Source: Candidatus Woesearchaeota archaeon
GTDB taxonomy: Archaea; Nanobdellota; Nanobdellia; Woesearchaeales; UBA12501
Direction of reading: 5' to 3'
Assembly: GCA_016180035.1 (NCBI GenBank)
Contig: JACPCA010000007.1
Location: forward strand, 1 to 35,099
Length of the DNA: 35,099 nucleotides
Position 1 is the first letter of the stretch; each line of letters starts with the position of its first letter. Positions 29,165 to 35,099 of the stretch are shown here, piece after piece. The notes under the pieces were generated by a model. The model was not told the origin of the DNA. It saw only the letters and a list, made by a program, of their open reading frames with translations, and did no database searches. The translations under genes were made by a program, and so were the position numbers.

Positions 29165-29538
29165 ATGGATAGTTTCCTTTTTTGCGTATATAAATATTTT
29201 CAAAAGAATATACCGTATATACCTCATTCTTGACATCAGTATAGGGATTTGGGAATTTCCCGCCTTGAGATTCAGGAAAATTGAAAAGTGGTATAAGGCG
29301 CCATAAAGACTGAAAAATGTATTTTTAGACATTTACTATTTTAAAATACTAAATTTCATGCTTCACGACATAGGGAATGTTTGTGACAAAAAAGTCATCA
29401 GTGGGAATGGAATTTAAACGGCAAAAAAGAGGAGTGGCAACAATGGAGCAGGACGATTTGATATGGTTCAATGATGTCAGTGCCAGAAAAAGATGATAAA
29501 GGAAAAAGATTTTATAGAGCAATAGCTTCCATTCTTCC
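29165..29538. other. AT-rich intergenic region with two promoters and a palindrome
   Basis: It contains the minus-strand TATA box at 29187-29195 and a palindromic TATACCGTATA at about 29210-29220 just upstream of it, which could be an operator or part of the BRE. GATTTTATAGAG at about 29508-29519 is the plus-strand box A of the gene at 29539. A 29-codon plus-strand frame near 29410 and a minus-strand frame near 29540-29349 are present, but neither has strong support. Confidence 0.45.
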
Positions 29539-30186
29539 ATGATCACCTCACGGGCACGGCTTGCTATCGAACTCTCCAAGCTCAAGGCGTTTGAACATCC
29601 CGATCACCTTACGGAACAATACATGACCGACTCCGAAATCGCTTCCGAGATTCTCTGGAGCGCATATTATGCAGGAGATATTGAAAACAAGATCGTCGCT
29701 GATCTCGGCTGCGGCACCGGCATTCTCGGCATCGGAGCGCTTCTCCTGAGAGCAAAGAAGGTCTATTTTGTGGACGCTGATGAACACGCGCTGGCCGTGC
29801 TGCGCGATAATCTCCAGTCCGTTGATACCGGTGTCTCCACACCCGTGATCATGCAGGGTGATGTTGGAGAATTCAAGGAAAAGGTTGATACGGTGCTGCA
29901 GAACCCGCCATTCGGGACCAGGACAAAGCACGCTGACCGGGACTTCCTCCTCAAGGCCTTCCAGGTGAGCAGAACGATCTACACTTTCCATAAAACAACC
30001 AGCAAGGACTTCATCGCCAGCATCGCGAACGACAACCAGTTCAAGATCGCTAACTATTTTGAATTCGGCTTCCCCATCAAAGCAACCCAGCTGTTCCATC
30101 ACCAGCGCATCCACCGGATCAAGGTCGGGTGCTGGCTGCTGCGGAAGGCGGATGTTGCGTCGTTTGAGAAACCGGCTCCGTCCTAA
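29539..30186 (+). CDS. METTL5-like N6-adenine rRNA methyltransferase
   Basis: 215 residues. The SAM-binding motif I is VADLGCGTGILGIGALLLRAK at 53-73. Motif II is VYFVDADEHAL, and the catalytic NPPFGTRTKHADRDFL near 121-136 is the NPPF form typical of the METTL5 family. EHPDHLTEQYMTDSEIAS near 19-36 is also typical. Eukaryotic METTL5 modifies one adenine in the decoding region of 18S rRNA; the archaeal homologue probably acts on 16S rRNA. GATTTTATAG about 27 nt upstream is the box A, so the mRNA is likely leaderless. Confidence 0.88.
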   Translation: MITSRARLAIELSKLKAFEHPDHLTEQYMTDSEIASEILWSAYYAGDIENKIVADLGCGTGILGIGALLLRAKKVYFVDADEHALAVLRDNLQSVDTGVSTPVIMQGDVGEFKEKVDTVLQNPPFGTRTKHADRDFLLKAFQVSRTIYTFHKTTSKDFIASIANDNQFKIANYFEFGFPIKATQLFHHQRIHRIKVGCWLLRKADVASFEKPAPS

Positions 30187-30276
30187 ATCTTCCTGTTGGC
30201 AGTGCTGCAATGGAAAAGATTCTGGACGGAGCTCCCAAACAGGAATATTTATAAATCCGTAAAAAAAAGCATGGTC

Positions 30277-31473
30277 ATGAAAAAGGTGATAATTTTCTCA
30301 TTATCAATTTTCTTATTGTCAATTTTACTTGCAGGCTGCGGTACGGATGATAATTCCCTGAATACTGAAAACAATCGGATAGGGATAGATAAAATAACCC
30401 ATGACATAACTCAACAGGAAGTTAATCGCATCACCGAAGAGCGGACTAAAGAGATTACCGAAAAGATCACTAATCAAATGGGGGGAAGCATCGATACAGC
30501 ACCAGATTGCGATCGCACTCCCACAAAACGGCAGTTCGCCAGCGAACCGTATTATACTGGTCCATTAATCGATACCCACTTTCATATGCCGGTAACTTCA
30601 GAGATGGTCAGCAACATTGCCATACAAGCCGGATTTGAGGACATGCCTCATATAGGAAAAATACCGACGAGCAAGATCATCTGCCAGATGGAGAAAGAAG
30701 GAATAACCAAAACATTTGGTTTTTTTATGGCCCCAAACAGGTTGCTAAGCCAATCCGTGAGCAATGTCAAAGAGATAGACCAGAAATACCCTGGAAAAAT
30801 AGTAAGCTTTTTCCAGTCACCCCTGCCGTTGCAGCAGCTTTTTCCAGACGCCTCTGAAGTAAACAGCGTGTTTACCAATAACCCTGGCTTATACGAGGGG
30901 ATGGGAGAAGTAAGATTTGATTTCAATGGAGCCCAAAACGACATGCCGGACGGTAAATATGAGCTGGAAATGTATGGCCTGTCTGATCAGCACAATCTCA
31001 TTGTTCAACTGCATCCTGCGAAAGGCCAGGCGGAAATCTTAAAACAAGTGCTGGAAAAATACCCTCACGTTATTTTTCTCGTCCATTTAATGAAAGACGA
31101 ACAACCGGAAATGATTAAGCTTCTGGAGACGCATGATAATATGTATTACTCGTTAGACGCAGAACTAAACTATATTTACGGATATCAAACCATCCAGAAC
31201 AATAACGGGCCAACCAAAGAAGAATATGTCTCGTTTACCAAAAAAAATTTTGATAGATTATTGGATGAAACGCTGGATAGATGGAAGCCAGTTATAGAAC
31301 AGCATCCGGATAAGTTCACCTGGGGTACAGATCGATGGTTTACCTGGCATTTTGATGAAGACGTTGGCGCATTGCTGGAAGAATTTGGCCGTTCCTTCAT
31401 CGGCAAACTTGACCCGGTGGTGCAAGAAAAGTTTGCTTATAAGAATGCAGAAGAAATGCTGGCCAAGAGGTAG
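30277..31473 (+). CDS. Lipoprotein with amidohydrolase-type TIM barrel
   Basis: 398 residues. The signal peptide ends in the lipobox LLAGC (Cys21), so the protein is Sec-exported and lipid-anchored. A charged coiled-coil-like spacer (about 35-70; EVNRITEERTKEITEKI) precedes the barrel. DTHFHM gives the HxH metal site near the barrel start, VQLHPAKG, VIFLVHLMKD and WGTDRW supply later His and Asp ligands of the amidohydrolase-2 family. The substrate is unknown; extracellular members include hydrolases and decarboxylases. ATATTTATAAAT (30243-30254) supports 30277, and an ATG at 30271 is also possible. Codon use is AT-richer than in the upstream gene. Confidence 0.75.
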   Translation: MKKVIIFSLSIFLLSILLAGCGTDDNSLNTENNRIGIDKITHDITQQEVNRITEERTKEITEKITNQMGGSIDTAPDCDRTPTKRQFASEPYYTGPLIDTHFHMPVTSEMVSNIAIQAGFEDMPHIGKIPTSKIICQMEKEGITKTFGFFMAPNRLLSQSVSNVKEIDQKYPGKIVSFFQSPLPLQQLFPDASEVNSVFTNNPGLYEGMGEVRFDFNGAQNDMPDGKYELEMYGLSDQHNLIVQLHPAKGQAEILKQVLEKYPHVIFLVHLMKDEQPEMIKLLETHDNMYYSLDAELNYIYGYQTIQNNNGPTKEEYVSFTKKNFDRLLDETLDRWKPVIEQHPDKFTWGTDRWFTWHFDEDVGALLEEFGRSFIGKLDPVVQEKFAYKNAEEMLAKR

Positions 31474-31484
31474 GCAGTGGCAGT

Positions 31485-31524
31485 GTAGGCTTTCTCCACA
31501 GCCAGAAACCGGCATCTTTATAAA
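31485..31524 (+). repeat. Imperfect direct repeat flanking the restriction-modification genes (left)
   Basis: CTTTCT, a CACAG-like block, GAAACCG and then CATCTTTATAAA occur here in the same order as at 33221-33258. The repeat includes the TATA box of each downstream gene. It could be a duplication that accompanied insertion of the restriction-modification genes. Confidence 0.45.
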
Positions 31525-31565
31525 CTATTGGGCTAACAGAAGATAGGTAAACTGGTGAAATGGTT

Positions 31566-32393
31566 ATGCAATACCTAAACAAAATTATTAATGGTGATGT
31601 TCTCGAAGTAATGAAGAAGTTACCAGACAGTAGCATTCATTTAGCGGTAACTTCCCCCCCCTATAATGTAGGAAAAGATTACGATTTCCACAACGATCAA
31701 ATGGGTTATGATGATTATTTAGCTTGGTTAAATAAAGTATGGGTTGAAACAAAAAGAGTTTTAGTACCCGGGGGAAGATTTTGTTTAAACATAGCGCCTA
31801 CCGGGATTAAAGAATTTCTTCCGATTCATCATGATTTTACAACTCAAATAAGAAAATTAGGGATGCTTTTTAGAACAGAAATTGTTTGGTATAAACAGAC
31901 TATGCTAAAACGAACTGCGTGGGGTAGCTTCAAGAGTCCATCCAACCCTCATATAGTTCCGTCATGGGAATATGTTTTAATATTTTCAAAAGATCAAAAT
32001 AAGTTGATTGATACTGAAGAAAATGCAGATATTACAAAAGAAGAATTCATGAAATTCTCAGATGGAATGTGGTATATCCCACCAGAAAGGAAAAGAAATG
32101 GTCATCCCGCACCATTCCCAGAAGATTTAATTTACCGGTTAATTAAATTTTACAGTTTTAAAGGAAATACGGTATTAGATATGTTTGGTGGAACAGGAAC
32201 GGTGGCCGCAGTTGCTAAAAAAAATAATCGTAATTTTGTACATATCGATATCTCAAAAGAATATTGTAAAATAGCTGAAAAAAGACTGACAACTGAAAAA
32301 GAAAAATTATCACAAGTAAAATTAGATATTGTCCAAAATAAAAATATTCTCATAAAAAGAATAGGTGAACCTCTTGCCGCAATCCAAAGATGA
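31566..32393 (+). CDS. DNA methyltransferase, beta class (N4-cytosine or N6-adenine)
   Basis: 275 residues. The catalytic motif IV TSPPYNVGKDYD (about 29-40) comes before the SAM motif I, DMFGGTGTVAAVAKKNN, near 205-220. This circular order defines beta-class enzymes; SPPY occurs in both m4C and m6A members. GHPAPFPEDLIYRLIKFYS is typical motif X-adjacent sequence. GGTGA 7 nt before the ATG at 31566 favours it over the ATG at 31560. The gene is clearly AT-richer than the flanking core genes and is followed, overlapping, by an HNH nuclease, so the pair looks like a type II restriction-modification system. Confidence 0.88.
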   Translation: MQYLNKIINGDVLEVMKKLPDSSIHLAVTSPPYNVGKDYDFHNDQMGYDDYLAWLNKVWVETKRVLVPGGRFCLNIAPTGIKEFLPIHHDFTTQIRKLGMLFRTEIVWYKQTMLKRTAWGSFKSPSNPHIVPSWEYVLIFSKDQNKLIDTEENADITKEEFMKFSDGMWYIPPERKRNGHPAPFPEDLIYRLIKFYSFKGNTVLDMFGGTGTVAAVAKKNNRNFVHIDISKEYCKIAEKRLTTEKEKLSQVKLDIVQNKNILIKRIGEPLAAIQR

Positions 32394-32976
32394 TAAAAAC
32401 GAAATTGTGCAGTCAGAACTATTAATGGAATTCTTCAAGAAAAATCCTAAGCGTGATATTCCTCATCCAGAAATAGTTGACTGGGTTACTACAGAATATC
32501 TTAAGTGTACCGGAAAAGTTTTTCGTGATCCAGATAGGGGAATTCGTAAACTTCATCAAGAGGGATACTTACAGAAAATTGGAAAAGGTGTTTATAGATA
32601 TGACCCTAAACATATTGAGACCAGAGAATTAGAAGACTTTACACTATCAGTAAAAGAAGCAATATTTAAGCGAGATGACTATAAGTGTGTTATCTGTGGA
32701 AGAGGAAATAAGGAGGGATTTGAACTTCATGCTGACCACATAAAACCAAAAGATTTTGGTGGAGAAGCAACACTTGAAAATGGACAAACTCTTTGTAGCC
32801 AGCATAATTTTCTTAAGAAAAACCTGAAACAAACAGAAACAGGGAAAAAACTATTCATAAGATTATACAATCTATCTAAGAAAGAAAATAACAAATCACT
32901 AATGAAATTTTGTGCTGAAGTTCTAAACGTGTTTGAGAAGAATAATATTAATGGACATATCGTTTGGAAAAGATAA
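32365..32976 (+). CDS. HNH endonuclease, predicted type II restriction enzyme
   Basis: 203 residues. A winged-helix-like N-terminal part (about 15-80; PEIVDWVTTEYLKCTGKVF, then GIRKLHQEGYLQKIGKGVYRY) is followed by the HNH domain. CVICGRGN holds Cys108 and Cys111, LHADHIKPKDFGG holds the catalytic His125, and LCSQHNFLKK has Cys144 and His147. The start is either GTG at 32365 or TTG at 32374, the latter with AGGTGA in front. It overlaps the methyltransferase gene by about 20-29 nt, consistent with coupled expression. The target sequence cannot be told from the protein. Confidence 0.85.
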   Translation: MNLLPQSKDDKNEIVQSELLMEFFKKNPKRDIPHPEIVDWVTTEYLKCTGKVFRDPDRGIRKLHQEGYLQKIGKGVYRYDPKHIETRELEDFTLSVKEAIFKRDDYKCVICGRGNKEGFELHADHIKPKDFGGEATLENGQTLCSQHNFLKKNLKQTETGKKLFIRLYNLSKKENNKSLMKFCAEVLNVFEKNNINGHIVWKR

Positions 32977-33004
32977 GACCAACGATTCTTCCATGACCTA
33001 AATC

Positions 33005-33153
33005 CGCAGCCTGAAAAACCGTATGTGCATAGCATCCCAAGGTCGAAACTCTTCCCATATTCTCCTTCGAGCGCGTTACATGGGTTGTCTCCGAGGCAAA
33101 ACCGAGCGAGATGCCAAAAACTCTCAGATTTTCGAGCACCCCCTCTGGGACGC
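33005..33153 (-). repeat. Structured repeat element, family 3, copy B
   Basis: Read on the minus strand, 33153-33106 matches 13011-13059 at about 38 of 49 positions. 33097-33031 matches 13158-13226, including an exact GAGTTTCGACCTT. The stem around the conserved AACGCG...GAA loop is CCCAT/ATGGG (33054-33058 with 33080-33084) instead of CCCCC/GGGGG, and it remains paired. The 14-bp terminal inverted repeat of copy A is not seen. It lies between the HNH nuclease and rpoL, next to the restriction-modification genes. Confidence 0.7.
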
Positions 33154-33220
33154 AGGTCTTTTGACTAGAAAAGATGGATGAACACGACGGCAGTCAAGCA
33201 AAACGAAGTTTCGCGAGAAG

Positions 33221-33258
33221 ACTTTCTACAGAACACGAAAAACCGACATCTTTATAAA
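33221..33258 (+). repeat. Imperfect direct repeat flanking the restriction-modification genes (right)
   Basis: Partner of the repeat at 31485-31524: CTTTCT, ACAG, GAAAAACCG and CATCTTTATAAA in the same order and spacing. The TATA box here serves rpoL (ATG at 33282). Confidence 0.45.
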
Positions 33259-33281
33259 TAACCACCTTCCCCTCTCCTGTC

Positions 33282-33554
33282 ATGGAATTAAACGTTCTCG
33301 AAGAGACCAAGACGCGGATGGTCGTTGAGCTCAAGGGAGAAGACCACACCTTCTGCAATTTCCTGAAGAAAGAATTATGGAACGATGACAAGGTCAAGGT
33401 GTCAACGTATGCCATGAACCATCCATCTATCGGCATCCCACGGTTGATTCTGGAGACGTCCGGCAAGGCGCCGCGCGAAGCACTCCAAGATGCTGCCAAG
33501 AGACTTTCTAAAAATATTGAAGCATTCAAGAAGGCGTCGGAAAAAGAGATTTGA
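33282..33554 (+). CDS. rpoL: DNA-directed RNA polymerase subunit L (Rpo11/RPB11 homologue)
   Basis: 90 residues, usual length. The core DHTFCNFLKKELWNDDKVKVSTYAMNHP (shown over a conserved span) and the helix APREALQDAAKRLSKNIEAF are characteristic of the alpha-N-terminal-like fold that dimerises with Rpo3 during polymerase assembly. CTTTATAAATA lies 24-34 nt before the ATG, so the mRNA is leaderless. It is monocistronic here, downstream of a repeat element and the restriction-modification genes. Confidence 0.93.
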   Translation: MELNVLEETKTRMVVELKGEDHTFCNFLKKELWNDDKVKVSTYAMNHPSIGIPRLILETSGKAPREALQDAAKRLSKNIEAFKKASEKEI

Positions 33555-33644
33555 TTGGTAATCATGTCGGTATTCTCAACAAAGTAAGATGGCAGTTGTT
33601 CCCTCTGAAAGTAATATGGCTTCTTGGCATAGCTACACATCTTA

Positions 33645-33660
33645 ACGGGCCCGCGAGGAT
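33645..33660 (+). repeat. Displaced duplicate of the tRNA-Arg 3' end (possible att site)
   Basis: ACGGGCCCGCGAGGAT is identical to 33927-33942, the 3' acceptor and T-arm end of the tRNA-Arg gene. The match continues imperfectly for seven more bases (GTAAACC against TTGAACC). Both copies have the same orientation, 282 bp apart, and bracket family 2 copy B. Confidence 0.8.
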
Positions 33661-33665
33661 GTAAA

Positions 33666-33915
33666 CCAAAACTCGCATCGTCCAAATCTTGTGGGCGAGT
33701 TTTGGGTATGCCCCAAATCAGCGGATTTTGCTTTGCGCGAAATCCACTTCAGGCTGCAAGGCGGATTTGTGGTGATGCTCTTTTTTCGCCGGAGCGAAGC
33801 GGAGGCTACCGACACGTTGATGTAGTTTCTTGGTTGGATCCTGAGGAAAGAAACGCCTTGTAGTTTTCTTCCGCTGCTGCGTGGTAGTTGTGCGGAGAGG
33901 AAGAAAACTACAAGG
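33666..33915 (+). repeat. Structured repeat element, family 2, copy B
   Basis: The first stem CCAAAACTCGC (33666-33676) pairs perfectly with 33695-33705. A GGATTT/AAATCC hairpin region lies at about 33723-33768. The 31-nt core shared with copy A is at 33785-33815. The terminal stem CCTTGTAGTTTTCTTCC (33856-33872) pairs perfectly with 33899-33915, and its loop holds AGTTGTGCG at 33886-33894. Its stem bases differ from copy A yet pair completely. It ends 12 nt from the tRNA-Arg 3' end. Confidence 0.82.
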
Positions 33916-33927
33916 AAAGAAAAAGCA

Positions 33928-34001
33928 CGGGCCCGCGAGGATTTGAACCCCGCTTTCCTGGTCCGAAGCCAGGTGTACTATCCAGGCTATACTACGGGCC
34001 C
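33928..34001 (-). tRNA. tRNA-Arg (anticodon UCG)
   Basis: 74 nt reading on the minus strand from GGGCCCG to CGGGCCC plus discriminator G. The D arm is GTAT/GTAC with a GG-containing loop. The anticodon arm is CCTGG-CTTCGGA-CCAGG with anticodon TCG, reading CGA codons. The T arm is CGGGG-TTCAAAT-CCTCG. No intron is present and CCA is not encoded. A TTTATTAAC about 24-34 nt upstream (minus strand, 34025-34035) is the likely promoter. Its 3' end is duplicated at 33645. Confidence 0.96.
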
Positions 34002-34058
34002 TTGAGCTGACCAGAACGCGCGATGTTAATAAAGATTGCTAAAAAGAGATGGAACTGC

Positions 34059-34289
34059 TCATTCCTCTTCATCACTCACTCTTGGCTGCTCGCTCTCGAA
34101 ATCGTTGATCGAATCATCATCCTCTTCCTCGTCTTCTTCCTTTCGTTTCTTTCGAGAGGGAGGAAGAGCGCATTCTTTCTTTTTTTTCAGAAGGGCTGCT
34201 GCGCTTCGCTTTTTCAGAAGCATGCGGAGGCTGAAGAAAGCAGCAAGTGATAATAGAACCCCAACAAATATCCCGATAGAGATCATCAT
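34059..34289 (-). CDS. Small single-pass membrane protein with charged tail
   Basis: 76 residues. One N-terminal hydrophobic helix (about 2-22; MISIGIFVGVLLSLAAFFSL) is followed by a basic stretch (LKKRSAAALLKKKKE) and then a strongly acidic tail (KRKEEDEEEDDDSINDFE). The positive-inside rule puts the tail in the cytoplasm. A box A (GATATAAAAG on the minus strand, about 34312-34321) is 28 nt before the ATG. No known family is recognised. Confidence 0.65.
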   Translation of the reverse strand: MMISIGIFVGVLLSLAAFFSLRMLLKKRSAAALLKKKKECALPPSRKKRKEEDEEEDDDSINDFESEQPRVSDEEE

Positions 34290-34390
34290 GATTATTCGCC
34301 GTCAGGCGCCACCTCTTTTATATCTTATCTCTTCTGTGCCTTATTGTTTTCGCATCTTTTTTTTATCGTTTATGTCTCCTGTTCCAGAGC

Positions 34391-34672
34391 TCACTTCTTC
34401 CCCAGCACGATCTCGATGGAAGACACGCGAACATCCCGTCCCTCGCTGTTCTTGAAGCCTTCGGAACCGATGACGATGTTTTTGACCATGACACTGTCGT
34501 TCAGGAATCGCTTGGACGCAACCTCGGCAACGTCAACTGCGCGGGATATGAACTTGCCGCGAGCTTTCACGATGACTTCCGGCATATTCTTTGCCGTGAA
34601 CTGTATCACGACGCCAGTCACATAATTCATGAACGGCTTGCTGCCGATAAGGATAGAGTTATCGCTTGCCAT
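34391..34672 (-). CDS. albA: DNA/RNA-binding protein Alba
   Basis: 93 residues. SILIGSKPFMNYVTGVVIQF near the start carries the conserved lysine (Lys12) that corresponds to the regulated DNA-contacting lysine of Sulfolobus Alba. IVKARGKFISRAVDVAEVASKRF and VSSIEIVLGKK complete the fold. It is a dimeric chromatin and RNA-binding protein. The ATG at 34672 is preferred over in-frame ones upstream because it gives family length. It follows rps17e by 64 nt on the same strand and is probably cotranscribed. Confidence 0.95.
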   Translation of the reverse strand: MASDNSILIGSKPFMNYVTGVVIQFTAKNMPEVIVKARGKFISRAVDVAEVASKRFLNDSVMVKNIVIGSEGFKNSEGRDVRVSSIEIVLGKK

Positions 34673-34736
34673 GTTCTTGCCCCGCGCCATCAACCCCAAA
34701 AATGGCATGCACGCCAGGAAGAATGGCAGCGCTGGA

Positions 34737-34934
34737 TTATGCTGCCGCCCGCTGCTTCCGGACAAGCCTGGTGATATAGCCTGCAATGACATTCCGGAGC
34801 TTCTTGGACGTGGTTTCAATAAACTTGCTGACCAGGACCTTATTGGCGTTAAAGTCTTCTGTGAACTGATCGCCGTAGAGATCCATCAGCTCGTTCGATG
34901 TCCGCTTGCATAGTGTCGTCTTAATCCGTCCCAT
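34737..34934 (-). CDS. rps17e: 30S ribosomal protein S17e
   Basis: 65 residues matching the archaeal S17e family: MGRIKTTLCKRTSNELMDLY, then FTEDFNANKVLV and SKKLRNVIAGYITRLVRK. A short small-subunit protein found in archaea and eukaryotes. A box A (ATTTATAAAT on the minus strand, about 34970-34980) gives a short leader. It is the first gene of a likely operon with alba. Confidence 0.95.
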   Translation of the reverse strand: MGRIKTTLCKRTSNELMDLYGDQFTEDFNANKVLVSKFIETTSKKLRNVIAGYITRLVRKQRAAA

Positions 34935-35059
34935 AGTATTTTACCCCTCAATAGAGCCTGAAAAGCTACGAAATTTATAAATGTTATGGTCAAAAGGGCT
35001 CTTGTGCTAAACCATAATTATTGCACAGTTATAAATATTAGTGGTGTGTTGTATTTCTT

Positions 35060-35094
35060 GTTTCTTGGTGAGGTGCTGTATGGAACCAAGAAAC
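35060..35094 (+). promoter_or_regulatory. Hairpin that loops out a ribosome-binding site and start codon
   Basis: GTTTCTTGGT (35060-35069) pairs perfectly with ACCAAGAAAC (35085-35094). The 15-nt loop contains GAGGTG and the ATG at 35080. A TATA-like TTATAAATAT at 35030-35039 lies upstream, so the hairpin would be at the 5' end of the mRNA. Confidence 0.6.
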
Positions 35095-35099
35095 TATGT
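35080..35099 (+). CDS. Start of an unidentified gene (partial)
   Basis: ATG preceded by GAGGTG at 35070-35075, reading MEPRNYV before the window ends. A TATA-like sequence lies about 45 nt upstream. Too little is visible for identification. The start codon lies in the loop of a 10-bp perfect hairpin. Confidence 0.5.

Overview
The window is archaeal. It carries a proteasome alpha subunit, SBDS, exosome Rrp4/Rrp41/Rrp42, RNase P Pop5, RNA polymerase subunits K and L, NMD3, transcription factor S, Alba, ribosomal protein S17e, an endonuclease Q and an intronless tRNA-Arg. Most genes or operons have a TATA-like box A 25-30 nt before the start codon, so many transcripts look leaderless. Internal operon genes instead use GAGGTG/GGTGA-type Shine-Dalgarno sites. 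Gene content and the many small proteins of unknown function fit a DPANN-like lineage (for example the Woesearchaeota/Pacearchaeota side), but the sequence alone does not prove this.

Layout. 1-1705: a gene tail, a Tat-type lipoprotein, and two small unknown genes. 1753-3032: an AT-rich AbiE-like toxin/antitoxin pair on the minus strand. 3277-7916: the exosome/proteasome superoperon (rnp2, psmA, sbds, rrp4, rrp41, rrp42, rpoK). 7951-9997: nmd3 and a signal peptidase diverging from one shared TATA box, then tfs. 10029-12847: a DUF104 antitoxin with a broken PIN toxin, a second PIN protein, DUF167, a P-loop kinase-like protein and a membrane protein. 13302-21072: a folate/thymidylate locus with thyA, a DHFR-SHMT fusion gene, three tandem paralogous membrane proteins, mgtC-like, tmk, a ZIP transporter and dUTPase. 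21149-24825: two unknown proteins, endonuclease Q and a 33-residue Arg/Lys/Ser protein. 25972-29114: minus-strand genes for a histidine-phosphatase-like protein, a Tyr-rich exported protein, a ParA-like protein without its P-loop, and a partner. 29539-33554: a METTL5-like methyltransferase, a lipoprotein amidohydrolase, an AT-rich restriction-modification pair, and rpoL. 33928-34934: tRNA-Arg, a small membrane protein, alba and rps17e.

The thymidylate locus covers most of the route to dTTP. dUTPase supplies dUMP, ThyA methylates it, DHFR and SHMT (joined in one polypeptide) regenerate methylene-tetrahydrofolate, and Tmk phosphorylates dTMP. The membrane gene that starts 1 nt after the fusion gene may belong to the same pathway.

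The most unusual content is non-coding. Three families of interspersed, hairpin-built elements each occur at least twice: family 1 at about 18525 and 25128 with a divergent relative at 21749; family 2 at 25741 and 33666; family 3 at 12943 and 33005. Within each family the stems differ in sequence yet remain paired, while loops or flanking blocks are conserved. That is the pattern expected of a conserved folded structure. One family 2 copy lies between a 16-bp exact duplication of the tRNA-Arg 3' end, which looks like an integration scar. No protein-coding recombinase sits inside these elements, so they would have to be mobilised in trans if they are mobile.
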